From Spirochaetaceae bacterium (GTDB lineage: Bacteria > Spirochaetota > Spirochaetia > SZUA-6 > Bin103): a stretch of DNA of 32,110 nt. The DNA lies in assembly GCA_028820215.1 (NCBI GenBank), contig JAPPKD010000051.1, positions 1 through 32,110 on the forward strand, read 5' to 3'. The notes below the pieces were generated by a model. The model did no database searches and was not told the DNA's origin. It was given only the letters and a program-made list of their open reading frames with translations. Positions 1-6,810 of the stretch are shown here, piece after piece. Positions within the stretch are counted from its first letter, which is position 1, and each line of letters begins with the position of its first letter. Made by a program: the position numbers and the translations under genes.

Positions 1-42
1 TTTTAGATGAGGCACGCTTTCGGCAGGGTTAGATTTCTGGTG

Positions 43-63
43 AGGCAATGCGGGGCGTTGCCT
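43..63. repeat. Short hairpin upstream of the RRM gene
   Basis: AGGCAATGC (43-51) pairs with GCGTTGCCT (55-63) around a GGG loop, nine pairs including one T-G wobble. The right arm contains the proposed -35 TTGCCT of the RRM gene, so the element could be an operator or RNA hairpin. It could equally be the terminator stem of a gene lying to the left of the window, although no T-tract follows. Confidence 0.35.
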
Positions 64-86
64 AAGTGGCCGGGTCCTGCTAAACT
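58..86 (+). promoter_or_regulatory. Putative promoter of the RRM gene
   Basis: TTGCCT (58-63) and TAAACT (81-86) are 17 bases apart, the standard sigma-70 spacing. The -10 hexamer ends nine bases before the ATG at 96, so transcription would begin only about three bases before the start codon. I see no Shine-Dalgarno site there, which fits a nearly leaderless mRNA. Confidence 0.45.
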
Positions 87-95
87 GGCCGCGCG

Positions 96-422
96 ATGGG
101 AAAACGACTCTATATTGGTGGGCTGCCATTCAGCGCCACCGATGAAACGCTGTTCCAGCTGTTTGCACAGCATGGCAAGGTCGAATCAGCCGAGGTGGTG
201 ACGGATCGATATTCCGGCAGCTCCCGTGGTTTCGGATTCGTGGAAATGGGCTCGGACGAGGAAGCCGCCGCCGCGGTTCGCGGATTGAACGGTGCGGAGC
301 TCGACGGCCGGTACCTGACCGTGGAGGAAGCGCGCAGCGCGCGTGGCGACCGTGGCGGAGGCAGGCGCGGCGGCGGAGGCGACCGCGGGCCGGGAGGCGG
401 AGGCGGTCCCAGACGCTGGTAG
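96..422 (+). CDS. RRM-domain RNA-binding protein, glycine-rich tail
   Basis: A 108-residue single-RRM protein of the small bacterial type best known from cyanobacteria and scattered other phyla. RNP2 is LYIGGL (residues 5-10) and RNP1 is RGFGFVEM (44-51), with the aromatic residues that stack on RNA bases. From about residue 85 the chain becomes a Gly/Arg-rich tail (RGGGRRGGGG-like), typical of cold-induced bacterial RRM proteins and probably disordered. The role inferred from the family is binding single-stranded RNA as a chaperone or post-transcriptional regulator in the cytoplasm; the actual targets cannot be read from the sequence. The gene appears monocistronic, with its own promoter-like elements and a hairpin downstream. 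The ATG at 96 is chosen because the RRM begins immediately after it. Confidence 0.93.
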   Translation: MGKRLYIGGLPFSATDETLFQLFAQHGKVESAEVVTDRYSGSSRGFGFVEMGSDEEAAAAVRGLNGAELDGRYLTVEEARSARGDRGGGRRGGGGDRGPGGGGGPRRW

Positions 423-454
423 GCCGCGCTCACCGAGGACGGGCGTTACCGCGG

Positions 455-491
455 ACGGCATTCATGCTCCACCGGGTGGCATGAACGCCGT
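455..491. terminator. Hairpin between convergent genes, possible terminator
   Basis: Arms ACGGCATTCATGC (455-467) and GCATGAACGCCGT (479-491) pair over 13 positions with one mismatch, around an 11-base loop. It lies in the 82-base gap between the RRM stop and the stop of the opposite-strand gene, where a bidirectional terminator is expected. Neither side has a clear T-tract, so intrinsic termination is not certain. Confidence 0.5.
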
Positions 492-504
492 TCGTGCATC
501 AACT

Positions 505-1458
505 TCACAACTCTCTCTCCAGCGCGGTGCAGGCGATTTCGCTGCACCGCATCCAGGTGAGTCGGTCGCCGTAGTGGCGGCCGATTCGCCTTAACACTTC
601 ATCGAGGTCCCGGAGACCGGCCGCCGAGCCGTCGTCGAACAGGGACTGCCAATGCGCGAGCATGACGACCGGCTGCTCCGTCCGGATCAGCTCCGGGATG
701 CGGCCGCTGGTTCCGTCCGCGCTGATGACGGCGTCGATCGCGCAGGGATGACGGCCGAACCGGTCCGTGACCCCGCACGGCTGCGACACCACGCTGATGC
801 CGCGCTCGCGATCCTGCCACGCTACGAACGGGTCGCGGGGCCGGCCACTCACGTCCATGTGCATGAAGTACCACGTGAAGGTGCGCCCGTTGACCGCGTA
901 CTGCGCCTCGCCGATGGCGCGGGCAAACTGCTCCTCATTGCTCATGCCGGCGCGCCAGCATGAGGTGACGCCGTTTGCCGGCAAGCCGACGTTGTTGAGG
1001 ATGGTGAGCGCCAGGCTGATGTAGCGCACCATCTCCGCCACGCTGGCGGTGGCGATCCACTCATCCTCGTAGCGGTGCAGCAGCCGGTCATTGTCGATGT
1101 CGTACGCGGCAAGGTGCGTGAGGATCTCCGCCGTGATGTCGAAGCGGACGGCAAGACGGGAGCGGACGATGTCCAGGAACCGTTCCAGGTCGGACGGGGC
1201 CACGTAGCTGACCCGGCGGTCGATGCGCCCGGCCCCGGAAGGCATGGGCAGCACCGAATACTTGCCGAGCACGCCGTGCGTCTCGCACACCGCCGCGAAC
1301 TCGTCGGCGAACGAGTTCGGGATCGACAGGACGTGCTCCTGCTCCGGATGCATGAAGTAGGCGGCGTTGATCGGCGCGCAGTCGTCCAGGATCAGGGACA
1401 GCGGCAGCCGGGGCGGGCGGGCGGCGCCGGGGGCCCCAGACCCGGCCGCCTCAGACAT
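505..1458 (-). CDS. Conserved protein of unknown function, possible deacetylase-like barrel
   Basis: A 317-residue protein that I cannot assign to a characterised family with certainty. After about 18 Ala/Pro/Arg-rich residues it shows a beta-strand ending SLILDDCAPIN, resembling the first acidic motif of NodB-like polysaccharide deacetylase barrels. It continues with FADEFAAVCETHGVLGKYSVLPMP, FDITAEILTH and WYFMHMDV, all consistent with an alternating alpha/beta barrel. No signal peptide or membrane segment is visible. Its ATG overlaps the end of the GNAT gene by eight bases, so the two are translationally coupled and probably act together, perhaps on a saccharide or other amide substrate. 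That pairing is inference; a hypothetical-protein label with a barrel fold is the safest reading. Confidence 0.75.
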   Translation of the reverse strand: MSEAAGSGAPGAARPPRLPLSLILDDCAPINAAYFMHPEQEHVLSIPNSFADEFAAVCETHGVLGKYSVLPMPSGAGRIDRRVSYVAPSDLERFLDIVRSRLAVRFDITAEILTHLAAYDIDNDRLLHRYEDEWIATASVAEMVRYISLALTILNNVGLPANGVTSCWRAGMSNEEQFARAIGEAQYAVNGRTFTWYFMHMDVSGRPRDPFVAWQDRERGISVVSQPCGVTDRFGRHPCAIDAVISADGTSGRIPELIRTEQPVVMLAHWQSLFDDGSAAGLRDLDEVLRRIGRHYGDRLTWMRCSEIACTALEREL

Positions 1459-2626
1459 GGTCCGTGCTCGGCGTGGACAGCAGCACCGGCAACCGGTCGC
1501 CCGCGACCGCCGTCACCCGTTCCGGCCCGAACAGCGCCTTGACCAGCATCCGGCGCGACAGCACGTCCTCGCCGCCCGGCCCGCTCAGCACGAACCGGTC
1601 GCCGCGCGCGCATACCGTCACGTCGCTCAGACCCAGCTTGCGCAGGATCGCGGCCGGATCGATGAGCTGCAGCATGTGCCACGGCGCGCGCGTCACCGGG
1701 ATGCCGATCCGGTCGAGCAGCGCCACCAGTCCGGTCTGCTGCGGGATGACCTCGACCTGCAGTTCGCTGGTCAGATCGACGCGCTCATGGTCGTCGCGCG
1801 CGGTCGTGGATCGCCCTTCGTTGACCGCATCCACGCGCGCGTAGACGGCGCGCAGCAGCGCCGCCACCAGTTCCGGCGGCCCGCCGTGCTCCTTGACCAG
1901 CCGTGAGGCCGGCTGCGCCACCGCGTACGCGACGACCCGTCCGCGCCGCTCGGCGACGAACAGCTCGGGCGATGTCCGGCCCACGACGACGGGCACGTCC
2001 TCCTCACGGCGCACCGTTCCCGCCCCGTCGGCGGTGTGGATGCGATGGAGGTCGGCGGCATACCGGTCCAGTCCGGTACGGACCTCCAGGCCACGGGGGT
2101 CGGGCAGCAACCCGACGTTGCCGCGGTTCAACTCGTAGGTGAGCAGGCATCCGCCGTCCTCGAAGCCGAAGCGGCGATACCACTCCGGCACGCCGGCGTC
2201 CAGGTGTACGAGGTCTCGTCCGGCGGCGCGCGCGCGCGCCTCGATATCGCGCATCAGCAGGCCGCCGAAGCCCCGTTTCCGCCAGTCGGGATGGGTGGTG
2301 GTGCAGTTGACCCCCACCGTGTCGAGCGCCGCGCCGCCGGTGGCGATGCGCATCGGAAGCGTTCCCACCGACGCGCGGAGGCCGCCGTCGACGCGGATCA
2401 CGCGGACGTTGCCGAGGTTTTCCGTCCGATAGATGTGCGGGTAGTCCCGCTCGATCGACGGCGCTCTGCCGCGTGACACCCGGAATACCAGGTTGGCCAG
2501 CGCCAGCAACTCGGAGCGTTCCTCCGGACGGCAGGCGCGTGGGCCGTCGATCCGCGATCCCATGCTCGGCAGAGGTTGTTGTGTGGCCCCCGCGGCGGCG
2601 CTCGAGAAACCGCCCTTCACGGACAT
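1451..2626 (-). CDS. GNAT-family N-acetyltransferase, two-domain
   Basis: A 391-residue acetyltransferase. The acetyl-CoA-binding motif A is visible as VGVNCTTTHPDWRKRGFGGLLMRDIEARA, with the R-x-x-G-F/Y-G loop that holds the pyrophosphate, followed by LVHLDAGVPEWYRRFGFED, the usual motif B region. The length, about twice that of a minimal GNAT domain, and the C-terminal half (roughly 200-391) suggest an Eis-like or multi-domain architecture. The substrate is not recognisable. It lies 47 bases after the histone gene and overlaps the following gene by eight bases. The ATG at 2626 gives a low-complexity first 20 residues; the internal ATG at residue 22 (MGSRID) is a plausible alternative start. 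Confidence 0.85.
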   Translation of the reverse strand: MSVKGGFSSAAAGATQQPLPSMGSRIDGPRACRPEERSELLALANLVFRVSRGRAPSIERDYPHIYRTENLGNVRVIRVDGGLRASVGTLPMRIATGGAALDTVGVNCTTTHPDWRKRGFGGLLMRDIEARARAAGRDLVHLDAGVPEWYRRFGFEDGGCLLTYELNRGNVGLLPDPRGLEVRTGLDRYAADLHRIHTADGAGTVRREEDVPVVVGRTSPELFVAERRGRVVAYAVAQPASRLVKEHGGPPELVAALLRAVYARVDAVNEGRSTTARDDHERVDLTSELQVEVIPQQTGLVALLDRIGIPVTRAPWHMLQLIDPAAILRKLGLSDVTVCARGDRFVLSGPGGEDVLSRRMLVKALFGPERVTAVAGDRLPVLLSTPSTDHV

Positions 2627-2673
2627 CGCCGGCGAAGTGCCGGCTTCTGCCCGAATCGGGGCGTGCGCCGGCG

Positions 2674-2859
2674 CTACGAGATGTCCCGGTCCTTCACCGT
2701 CTTGCGCCGATCCTTGCGCGCCGCTTCGATCGCCGCGTCGCAGACTTCCTTGACTTTGTCCGAAAGTGCGTCGATCGCCGTAGCAGACGTGTTAAATCCT
2801 GCTGCGGACTTGATATAAGACTTCACCTTTGACGCGACTACCAGGACCTCGTTCGACAT
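2674..2859 (-). CDS. Bacterial histone-fold DNA-binding protein
   Basis: A 61-residue protein that is almost entirely one histone fold. Helix 1 is EVLVVASKVKSYIKSAAG (4-21), the long central helix runs from about TSATAIDALSDKVKEVCDAAIEAARKD (24-50), and the chain ends RRKTVKDRDIS. The ending matches the archaeal histone signature RKT(I/V)xxxDI that forms loop 2 and the start of helix 3. Length and sequence resemble the small bacterial histones described from Bdellovibrio (HBb) and Leptospira, which dimerise and bind DNA. It is Lys/Arg-rich and has no signal peptide. I start at ATG 2859 and not at the TTG two codons earlier, because GAGGGGG sits six bases before the ATG. It follows the VanZ-like gene and precedes the GNAT gene on the same strand. 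A nucleoid role is inferred from the family. Confidence 0.9.
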   Translation of the reverse strand: MSNEVLVVASKVKSYIKSAAGFNTSATAIDALSDKVKEVCDAAIEAARKDRRKTVKDRDIS

Positions 2860-2865
2860 GAGCAA

Positions 2866-2872
2866 CCCCCTC
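2866..2872 (-). promoter_or_regulatory. Strong Shine-Dalgarno site of the histone gene
   Basis: On the minus strand GAGGGGG lies six bases before ATG 2859. It is among the strongest ribosome-binding sites in the window and fixes the start, giving a 61-residue product. It implies high expression, as expected for an abundant nucleoid protein. Confidence 0.7.
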
Positions 2873-2940
2873 TGAGTGTCTTAGCGGGTGCCCGGTCTTG
2901 GACCCCGCGATCCGTAGGAGTCTAGGACGAGTTTCCCGAA

Positions 2941-2987
2941 CATGGCAACGCCATGCCGGAGACCCGGCCAGAACGGCCGTTCCGGCA
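2941..2987. repeat. Two adjacent hairpins between the VanZ-like and histone genes
   Basis: CATGGC/GCCATG (2941-2955, three-base loop) is a perfect six-pair stem. TGCCGGA (2954-2960) pairs with TCCGGCA (2981-2987), and GGCC/GGCC can pair inside it. Read leftward, they begin 12 bases after the VanZ-like stop and end some 80 bases before the histone start. They could terminate the first transcript or form part of the histone leader; no T-tract follows. Confidence 0.4.
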
Positions 2988-2999
2988 ATCTCCGCAACG

Positions 3000-3380
3000 C
3001 TAGCGGGAGTTTCCCGTGCGCTTTGCGATCCGCTGGCCGCTCCATACGGCGATCGCGGCCGCGGCGGCGCCAAGGACGGCGCCGAGGGCGTCGGCGGCCA
3101 GGTCGTGCAACTCCGCCGTCCGCCCGGTGAGCGGCTGCAGCACTTCGATCAAGGCCCCGAAGCAGACGGCGGCCAGCGCAGCCAGCGTAGCCGCTCCGAC
3201 CGGCGCGCGGGACTTCGCCCACGCGATCGCGGTCAGGAACGCCAGGACCGTCCAGGCCACGAAATGCAGCGCCATGTCGATGCGCGGGACGGTGCGGCCG
3301 GGGTGACTCCACGGCACCAGCGTGGCCACTACCAGCGCGGCCGCGTACAGCGACACACTCACCCACCGCATTGAACTCAT
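3000..3380 (-). CDS. VanZ-family membrane protein
   Basis: A small integral membrane protein of about 126 residues from ATG 3380. It opens MSSMRWVSVSLYAAALVVATLVPW and contains the VanZ-type pattern of a first helix ending in LVPW, DMALHFVAWTVLAFLTAIAWA (helix 2), AATLAALAAVCFGALIEVLQPLTGRTAELHDLAADALGAVLGAAAAAIAVW (helices 3 and 4). The GALIEVLQ...R.AELHDLAADALGA section is the family signature. VanZ proteins are linked to low-level teicoplanin resistance in enterococci, but most homologues have no known role. Its promoter region is shared with the divergent aldo/keto reductase. ATG 3371 (MRWVSV) is an alternative start, preceded by a TAACAT hexamer seven bases upstream. Confidence 0.87.
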   Translation of the reverse strand: MSSMRWVSVSLYAAALVVATLVPWSHPGRTVPRIDMALHFVAWTVLAFLTAIAWAKSRAPVGAATLAALAAVCFGALIEVLQPLTGRTAELHDLAADALGAVLGAAAAAIAVWSGQRIAKRTGNSR

Positions 3381-3406
3381 GTTACCGTGCACCGCGGAGC
3401 GAAATG

Positions 3407-4390
3407 ATGGAACAGGCACCACTCGGGCGGACGGGACGGACGATCAGCCGCATCGCGCTGGGGACGACGACGTTCGGCCGGGAGATCGACGAAGAGGAAA
3501 CACGGCGGATACTGGACTACGCCGTGGAGCACGGCCTGACCCTGCTGGACACTGCGGAGGCGTACGGCGGCGGCAACGCGCGGCTCTATCGGCGCGACGT
3601 GATGGGCGTGCAGGACGTGCGCGAGACGACCGGCGAGGTATCGAGCTCGGAGCGCATGATCGGCACCTGGATGCGCGATCGGGGCGTGTCCGACCAGGTG
3701 ACCGTGCTCACCAAGGTGTCGAGCGGCAACTCCCCGGACAACATCGAGCGCGCCCTGGGCGCAAGCCTGGAGCGGCTGCAGCTCGACTCGTTGCCGATCT
3801 ACATGGTGCACAACTACGACGACGAGGTCCCGCTGGACGAGACGATGGACGCGCTCAACCGGACGGTGGCCGACGGCCGCGCGCAGGCCCTGGGCTGCAG
3901 CAACTTCACCGGCGCACAGCTCCGCGATGCGCTGGCGATCAGCGCCGCCAACGGCTACGCGCGCATGGAGATCGTGGAGAACATCTACAACCTGGCCCGC
4001 CCCGAAGAGGAGCGGGACAGCATGGCCGTGTGCGCCGACGAGGACGTCACCTTCCTGGCGTACAGCCCGCTCGGCGCGGGGTTCCTGGCCGGCAAGTACA
4101 CGGCCGACCGTGATGCCCTGCCCGAGCGCACCCGCTTCCACGTGATTCCCGGGCACTGCGACGTCTATTTTTCCGAACGGAACTTCCGCGTTGTGGAGAA
4201 ACTCCGCGCGAAAGCGGCGGAACTGGGCGAGTCGATGGTCTACCTGGCCGCCTCCTGGGTGGTCGCCAATCGCTCGGTTGGCAGCACGCTGTTCGGCGCG
4301 CGTACCATCGCCCACCTCGACAACGCCCTGCGCGCGTATCACGAGGGGATCCCCGCGGAGCTGCATGCCGAGATGTCCGCTTGGGACTGA
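3407..4390 (+). CDS. Aldo/keto reductase
   Basis: A 327-residue NAD(P)H-dependent (alpha/beta)8-barrel reductase starting MEQAPLGRTGRTISRIALGT, the usual entry strand of the family. The catalytic tetrad is complete: D48 and Y53 in LLDTAEAYGGG, K103 in VTVLTKVS and H135 in YMVHNYDDE. ALGCSNFTG and AYSPLGAGFLAGKY are the standard later strands. It should reduce aldehydes or ketones, or oxidise sugar alcohols, in the cytoplasm; the substrate is unknown. GGAG at 3396-3399 is seven bases from ATG 3407, so I prefer that start over ATG 3404. The gene converges on the nitrilase gene with only nine bases between their ends. Confidence 0.95.
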   Translation: MEQAPLGRTGRTISRIALGTTTFGREIDEEETRRILDYAVEHGLTLLDTAEAYGGGNARLYRRDVMGVQDVRETTGEVSSSERMIGTWMRDRGVSDQVTVLTKVSSGNSPDNIERALGASLERLQLDSLPIYMVHNYDDEVPLDETMDALNRTVADGRAQALGCSNFTGAQLRDALAISAANGYARMEIVENIYNLARPEEERDSMAVCADEDVTFLAYSPLGAGFLAGKYTADRDALPERTRFHVIPGHCDVYFSERNFRVVEKLRAKAAELGESMVYLAASWVVANRSVGSTLFGARTIAHLDNALRAYHEGIPAELHAEMSAWD

Positions 4391-4399
4391 GGGCGCCGC

Positions 4400-5260
4400 C
4401 TACAACTCGGAGCGGACGGCGCTGCGCGGGTCCGTGATCACGTCGCCCGAGTGGTAGGTGCCGGACAGACAGCGATCCCGCCAATACGCGCTCGCGTCGT
4501 ACAGCTTCGCTTCCGTGTCGATCGTGTTGACCAGAACCGCGGCGCGATGGCGCGGGGCGCGGTCGATCACCCACCCCTCCTGGTCCACCACGAAGCTCGG
4601 CCACGCGTAGCGGCGCGCACTGTTGGTCGCGCTGACCGCGAAGAAGTTGCTGGCCGCCGCCGCTTGCAGGGTGACCGGCACCGACATCAGGTAATGGGCG
4701 TCGCGGTCGGCGGTCATCCCGGCGTTGTGGAAGGACACCAGCATCAGCTCCACGCCGCGCCGCTTGTACTCCCGGAACAGCTCCGGATACCGGTAGTCGT
4801 GGCAGATCAGCAGTCCGCAGAGCACGCCGTCCACCTCGAAGGTGATGAACGCGCTGCCCGGGCTGTAGTGCTTGAGATCCCCATCGCCGCAGTCGGCGCC
4901 GGTGCAGAACATCTTGTCGTAGCGGTCCACGATCCTCCCCGACGGATCGATCACGTACAGCGAGTTGTGCGGCCGGTGGGAGCCGGTGAGGCGGTGGTTG
5001 CAGCCGATCACCACCCACAGCTCCAGCTCGGCCGCCAGCCGCGCGATCGACTCCATGGCGCCCCGCACGGCGTCCCAGTCGATCCGATCGCCGCTGTCGA
5101 CTTCCACTCCGAGGTACCCGGAGACGCATGCTTCCGAGAAGTGCACGAGCCGCGCTCCGCGCCGCCGTGCCGAACGCATCAGCCGTTCGACCGCGGCCCG
5201 GTTCGGCTCCACGGCGGGCTCGATCACGAACTGGCAGGTCGCGATGGTGAGTCTGGGCAC
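4400..5260 (-). CDS. Carbon-nitrogen hydrolase (nitrilase superfamily)
   Basis: A 286-residue amidohydrolase with the complete Glu-Lys-Cys catalytic triad: E43 in HFSEACVSGY, K116 in RYDKMFC and C153 in LLICHDYRYPE. Around these lie the usual alpha-beta-beta-alpha strands (LTIATCQF, LWVVIGCNHR, ELMLVSFHNAG). The enzyme hydrolyses a non-peptide C-N bond, giving acid plus ammonia or amine; the substrate (amide, N-carbamoyl or nitrile) cannot be told from sequence. The start is GTG 5260; a TAGTAT hexamer seven bases upstream suggests a very short leader. It diverges from the ceramidase-like operon, so the two units may be co-regulated from the shared 101-base gap. Confidence 0.92.
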   Translation of the reverse strand: MPRLTIATCQFVIEPAVEPNRAAVERLMRSARRRGARLVHFSEACVSGYLGVEVDSGDRIDWDAVRGAMESIARLAAELELWVVIGCNHRLTGSHRPHNSLYVIDPSGRIVDRYDKMFCTGADCGDGDLKHYSPGSAFITFEVDGVLCGLLICHDYRYPELFREYKRRGVELMLVSFHNAGMTADRDAHYLMSVPVTLQAAAASNFFAVSATNSARRYAWPSFVVDQEGWVIDRAPRHRAAVLVNTIDTEAKLYDASAYWRDRCLSGTYHSGDVITDPRSAVRSEL

Positions 5261-5267
5261 GGTGCGG

Positions 5268-5296
5268 ATACTACCGGCGCCACGGCTGTATGTCCC
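5268..5296 (-). promoter_or_regulatory. Putative promoter of the nitrilase gene
   Basis: On the minus strand, GGGACA (plus-strand positions 5291-5296) and TAGTAT (5268-5273) are 17 bases apart, and TAGTAT ends seven bases before the GTG start. The -35-like element sits at the junction of a 21-base tandem duplication, so a second copy of it exists 21 bases farther upstream. Neither hexamer matches consensus well. Confidence 0.35.
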
Positions 5297-5315
5297 GGCG
5301 CCACGGCTGCCTGTC
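5274..5315. repeat. 21-base tandem duplication in a divergent promoter region
   Basis: Two adjacent 21-base units (5274-5294 and 5295-5315), both starting CCGGCGCCACGGCTG, differ at only two positions (TA versus CC). They lie between the nitrilase and ceramidase-like starts and include the proposed -35 element of the nitrilase promoter. A duplicated regulatory site or simple replication slippage would both produce this. Confidence 0.85.
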
Positions 5316-5323
5316 CCGCGGCC

Positions 5324-5352
5324 TTGGGGACCGGACCACCAGCGCGTACACT
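5324..5352 (+). promoter_or_regulatory. Putative promoter of the ceramidase-like/MFS/M81 operon
   Basis: TTGGGG (5324-5329), a 17-base spacer and TACACT (5347-5352) lie upstream of ATG 5362, with nine bases between the -10 hexamer and the start codon. This is the same geometry as at the RRM gene and predicts a leader of about three bases. Confidence 0.45.
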
Positions 5353-5361
5353 TCGCGCGCG

Positions 5362-6810
5362 ATGTCCCTGCACGCCGCCGCGCGGTCGATCGACTTCACG
5401 CCGTCCGCCGGCGTCCCGGTGCCCGATCCGTTGGAGCGCGGCGCTGCCGCCGTCCTGGGCCCGCTGCGCGGCGCGCTGCTGCTGCTGGAGGACGGCGCAG
5501 AGCGGGTCGCGTGGCTCAGCCTCAACGTCTGCTACGTCACCGTGGAGATGGAGAAAGCCATCGCCGACGCGGTGCGTGCGGGCGCCGGCGTCGCCCCCGA
5601 CGCGCTGGTGATCGCCTGCACCCGCAATCTCTCCTCGCCCGTGCCGTTCCCGGACGCTGCGCGCGGGCCCCAGCACGATCGCCTGCTCGACGGGATCGCG
5701 GCTGCCGCCGCCGCGTCCGCCGCGGACTTGGCGCCGGCCCGCGTCGCGTTCGCGGAGGGGAGCTGGCCGCGGCTGCAGTACAACCGCAAGGGGGTCGCCG
5801 CCGACGGCACCACGTTCTTCAGGCGCGAGCCCGATCGCGTCGCCCGACCGGAGCCGGTGGGACTGATCGATCCGCGCGTGGCCGTGCTGCGCGTGGACCG
5901 TTGCGCCGGCGAGGGCCCGATGGCGGCGGTGGTCCAGTACACGGGCGACCCCTGCATCGCCACCTCCCTGACCGATCCGGTCATCAGCCCGGACGTGAAC
6001 GGCTACGCCTGCATGGCCCTGGCGGACGCGATCGCGCCGGAGTTCCCGGTGCTCTACCTGCAGGGAGCCAAGGCCGACGTCGCTCTCAAGCACATGTTCG
6101 CCGGCGACGAGGTGGCTCGGACCGAGGGGCGCCTGCTCGGTTCGTGTCTGAAGGACCTGGTCGACGCCGCACGTCCTCTGCCCGGCCGCACGCTCACGAC
6201 CGGTGCCGTGACTGTACGCCTGCCGTTGCGGGAGCTGCCCGGCCGGGAAGAGCTGGCCGCCGCACGGGCCGAGCTGGATCGATTTTTCGCCGCCGTGCAG
6301 GAAGGCGACCTGCAGGCGACGCGGACCGGGCTGGGCTACAACCTGCCCGACGACACCTCGCTCGATTTCCGGGAGGCGTACCTGCGGCGCATCGAGGACT
6401 GGGTCGCGTGGGCCGGGCGGGCGCGCGAATCCGATGCTCCGATCCGGACGCACGTCGGTCTCCGCCTCCACGGTCACGGGGTCGGCGGCTTCGCGCTCGT
6501 CGCGACCTGGGCCGAGGCGTTCGGCAGCATCGGGCTGTCGGTACGCGAGCACACGGCTTCGACCCGGTTCATGTTCGCCTGCTGTTGCGGCGCGGCGTGG
6601 CCGGATGACCCCGGAACGGCGAAATGGGCGTATATTCCCGGCGCACGGGACCTGGACGGGAACGAGTACATGAGCGCCTTCTACCGCCACACCCGGTACC
6701 TGACCCAGTACCGGGAGCCTGCCGGCGATCTGCTGATCGCTCCGGCCGCGGAGCTGGTCGATCGGATGTCCCGCGGCGACGGCGATGCCGGCGGCGCCGA
6801 TGGACGATAG
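5362..6810 (+). CDS. Neutral/alkaline ceramidase-like protein with altered metal site
   Basis: A 482-residue protein whose layout follows the N-terminal domain of neutral/alkaline non-lysosomal ceramidases: RSIDFTPSAGVPV (8-20), a strand RVAWLSLNVCYV, VIACTRNLSSP (83-93), FAEGSWPRLQYNRKG, DPRVAVLRVD, VVQYTGDPCIA (190-200) and LYLQGAKADV (231-240). In active members the third block reads THTHSGP and the later one ACHP, supplying zinc histidines. Here the first is CTRNLSSP and the second TGDP, so those ligands appear lost. There is no signal peptide, unlike secreted ceramidases. The protein may be a non-zinc hydrolase or a binding protein; its substrate is unknown. I start at ATG 5362 because homology begins there. 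It is followed by an overlapping transporter gene. Confidence 0.75.
   Translation: MSLHAAARSIDFTPSAGVPVPDPLERGAAAVLGPLRGALLLLEDGAERVAWLSLNVCYVTVEMEKAIADAVRAGAGVAPDALVIACTRNLSSPVPFPDAARGPQHDRLLDGIAAAAAASAADLAPARVAFAEGSWPRLQYNRKGVAADGTTFFRREPDRVARPEPVGLIDPRVAVLRVDRCAGEGPMAAVVQYTGDPCIATSLTDPVISPDVNGYACMALADAIAPEFPVLYLQGAKADVALKHMFAGDEVARTEGRLLGSCLKDLVDAARPLPGRTLTTGAVTVRLPLRELPGREELAAARAELDRFFAAVQEGDLQATRTGLGYNLPDDTSLDFREAYLRRIEDWVAWAGRARESDAPIRTHVGLRLHGHGVGGFALVATWAEAFGSIGLSVREHTASTRFMFACCCGAAWPDDPGTAKWAYIPGARDLDGNEYMSAFYRHTRYLTQYREPAGDLLIAPAAELVDRMSRGDGDAGGADGR

Noticed and set aside
2860..2865. TTG start two codons upstream of the histone ATG
   Set aside because: The TTG lies directly next to the Shine-Dalgarno sequence, leaving no spacing, while ATG 2859 has six bases.
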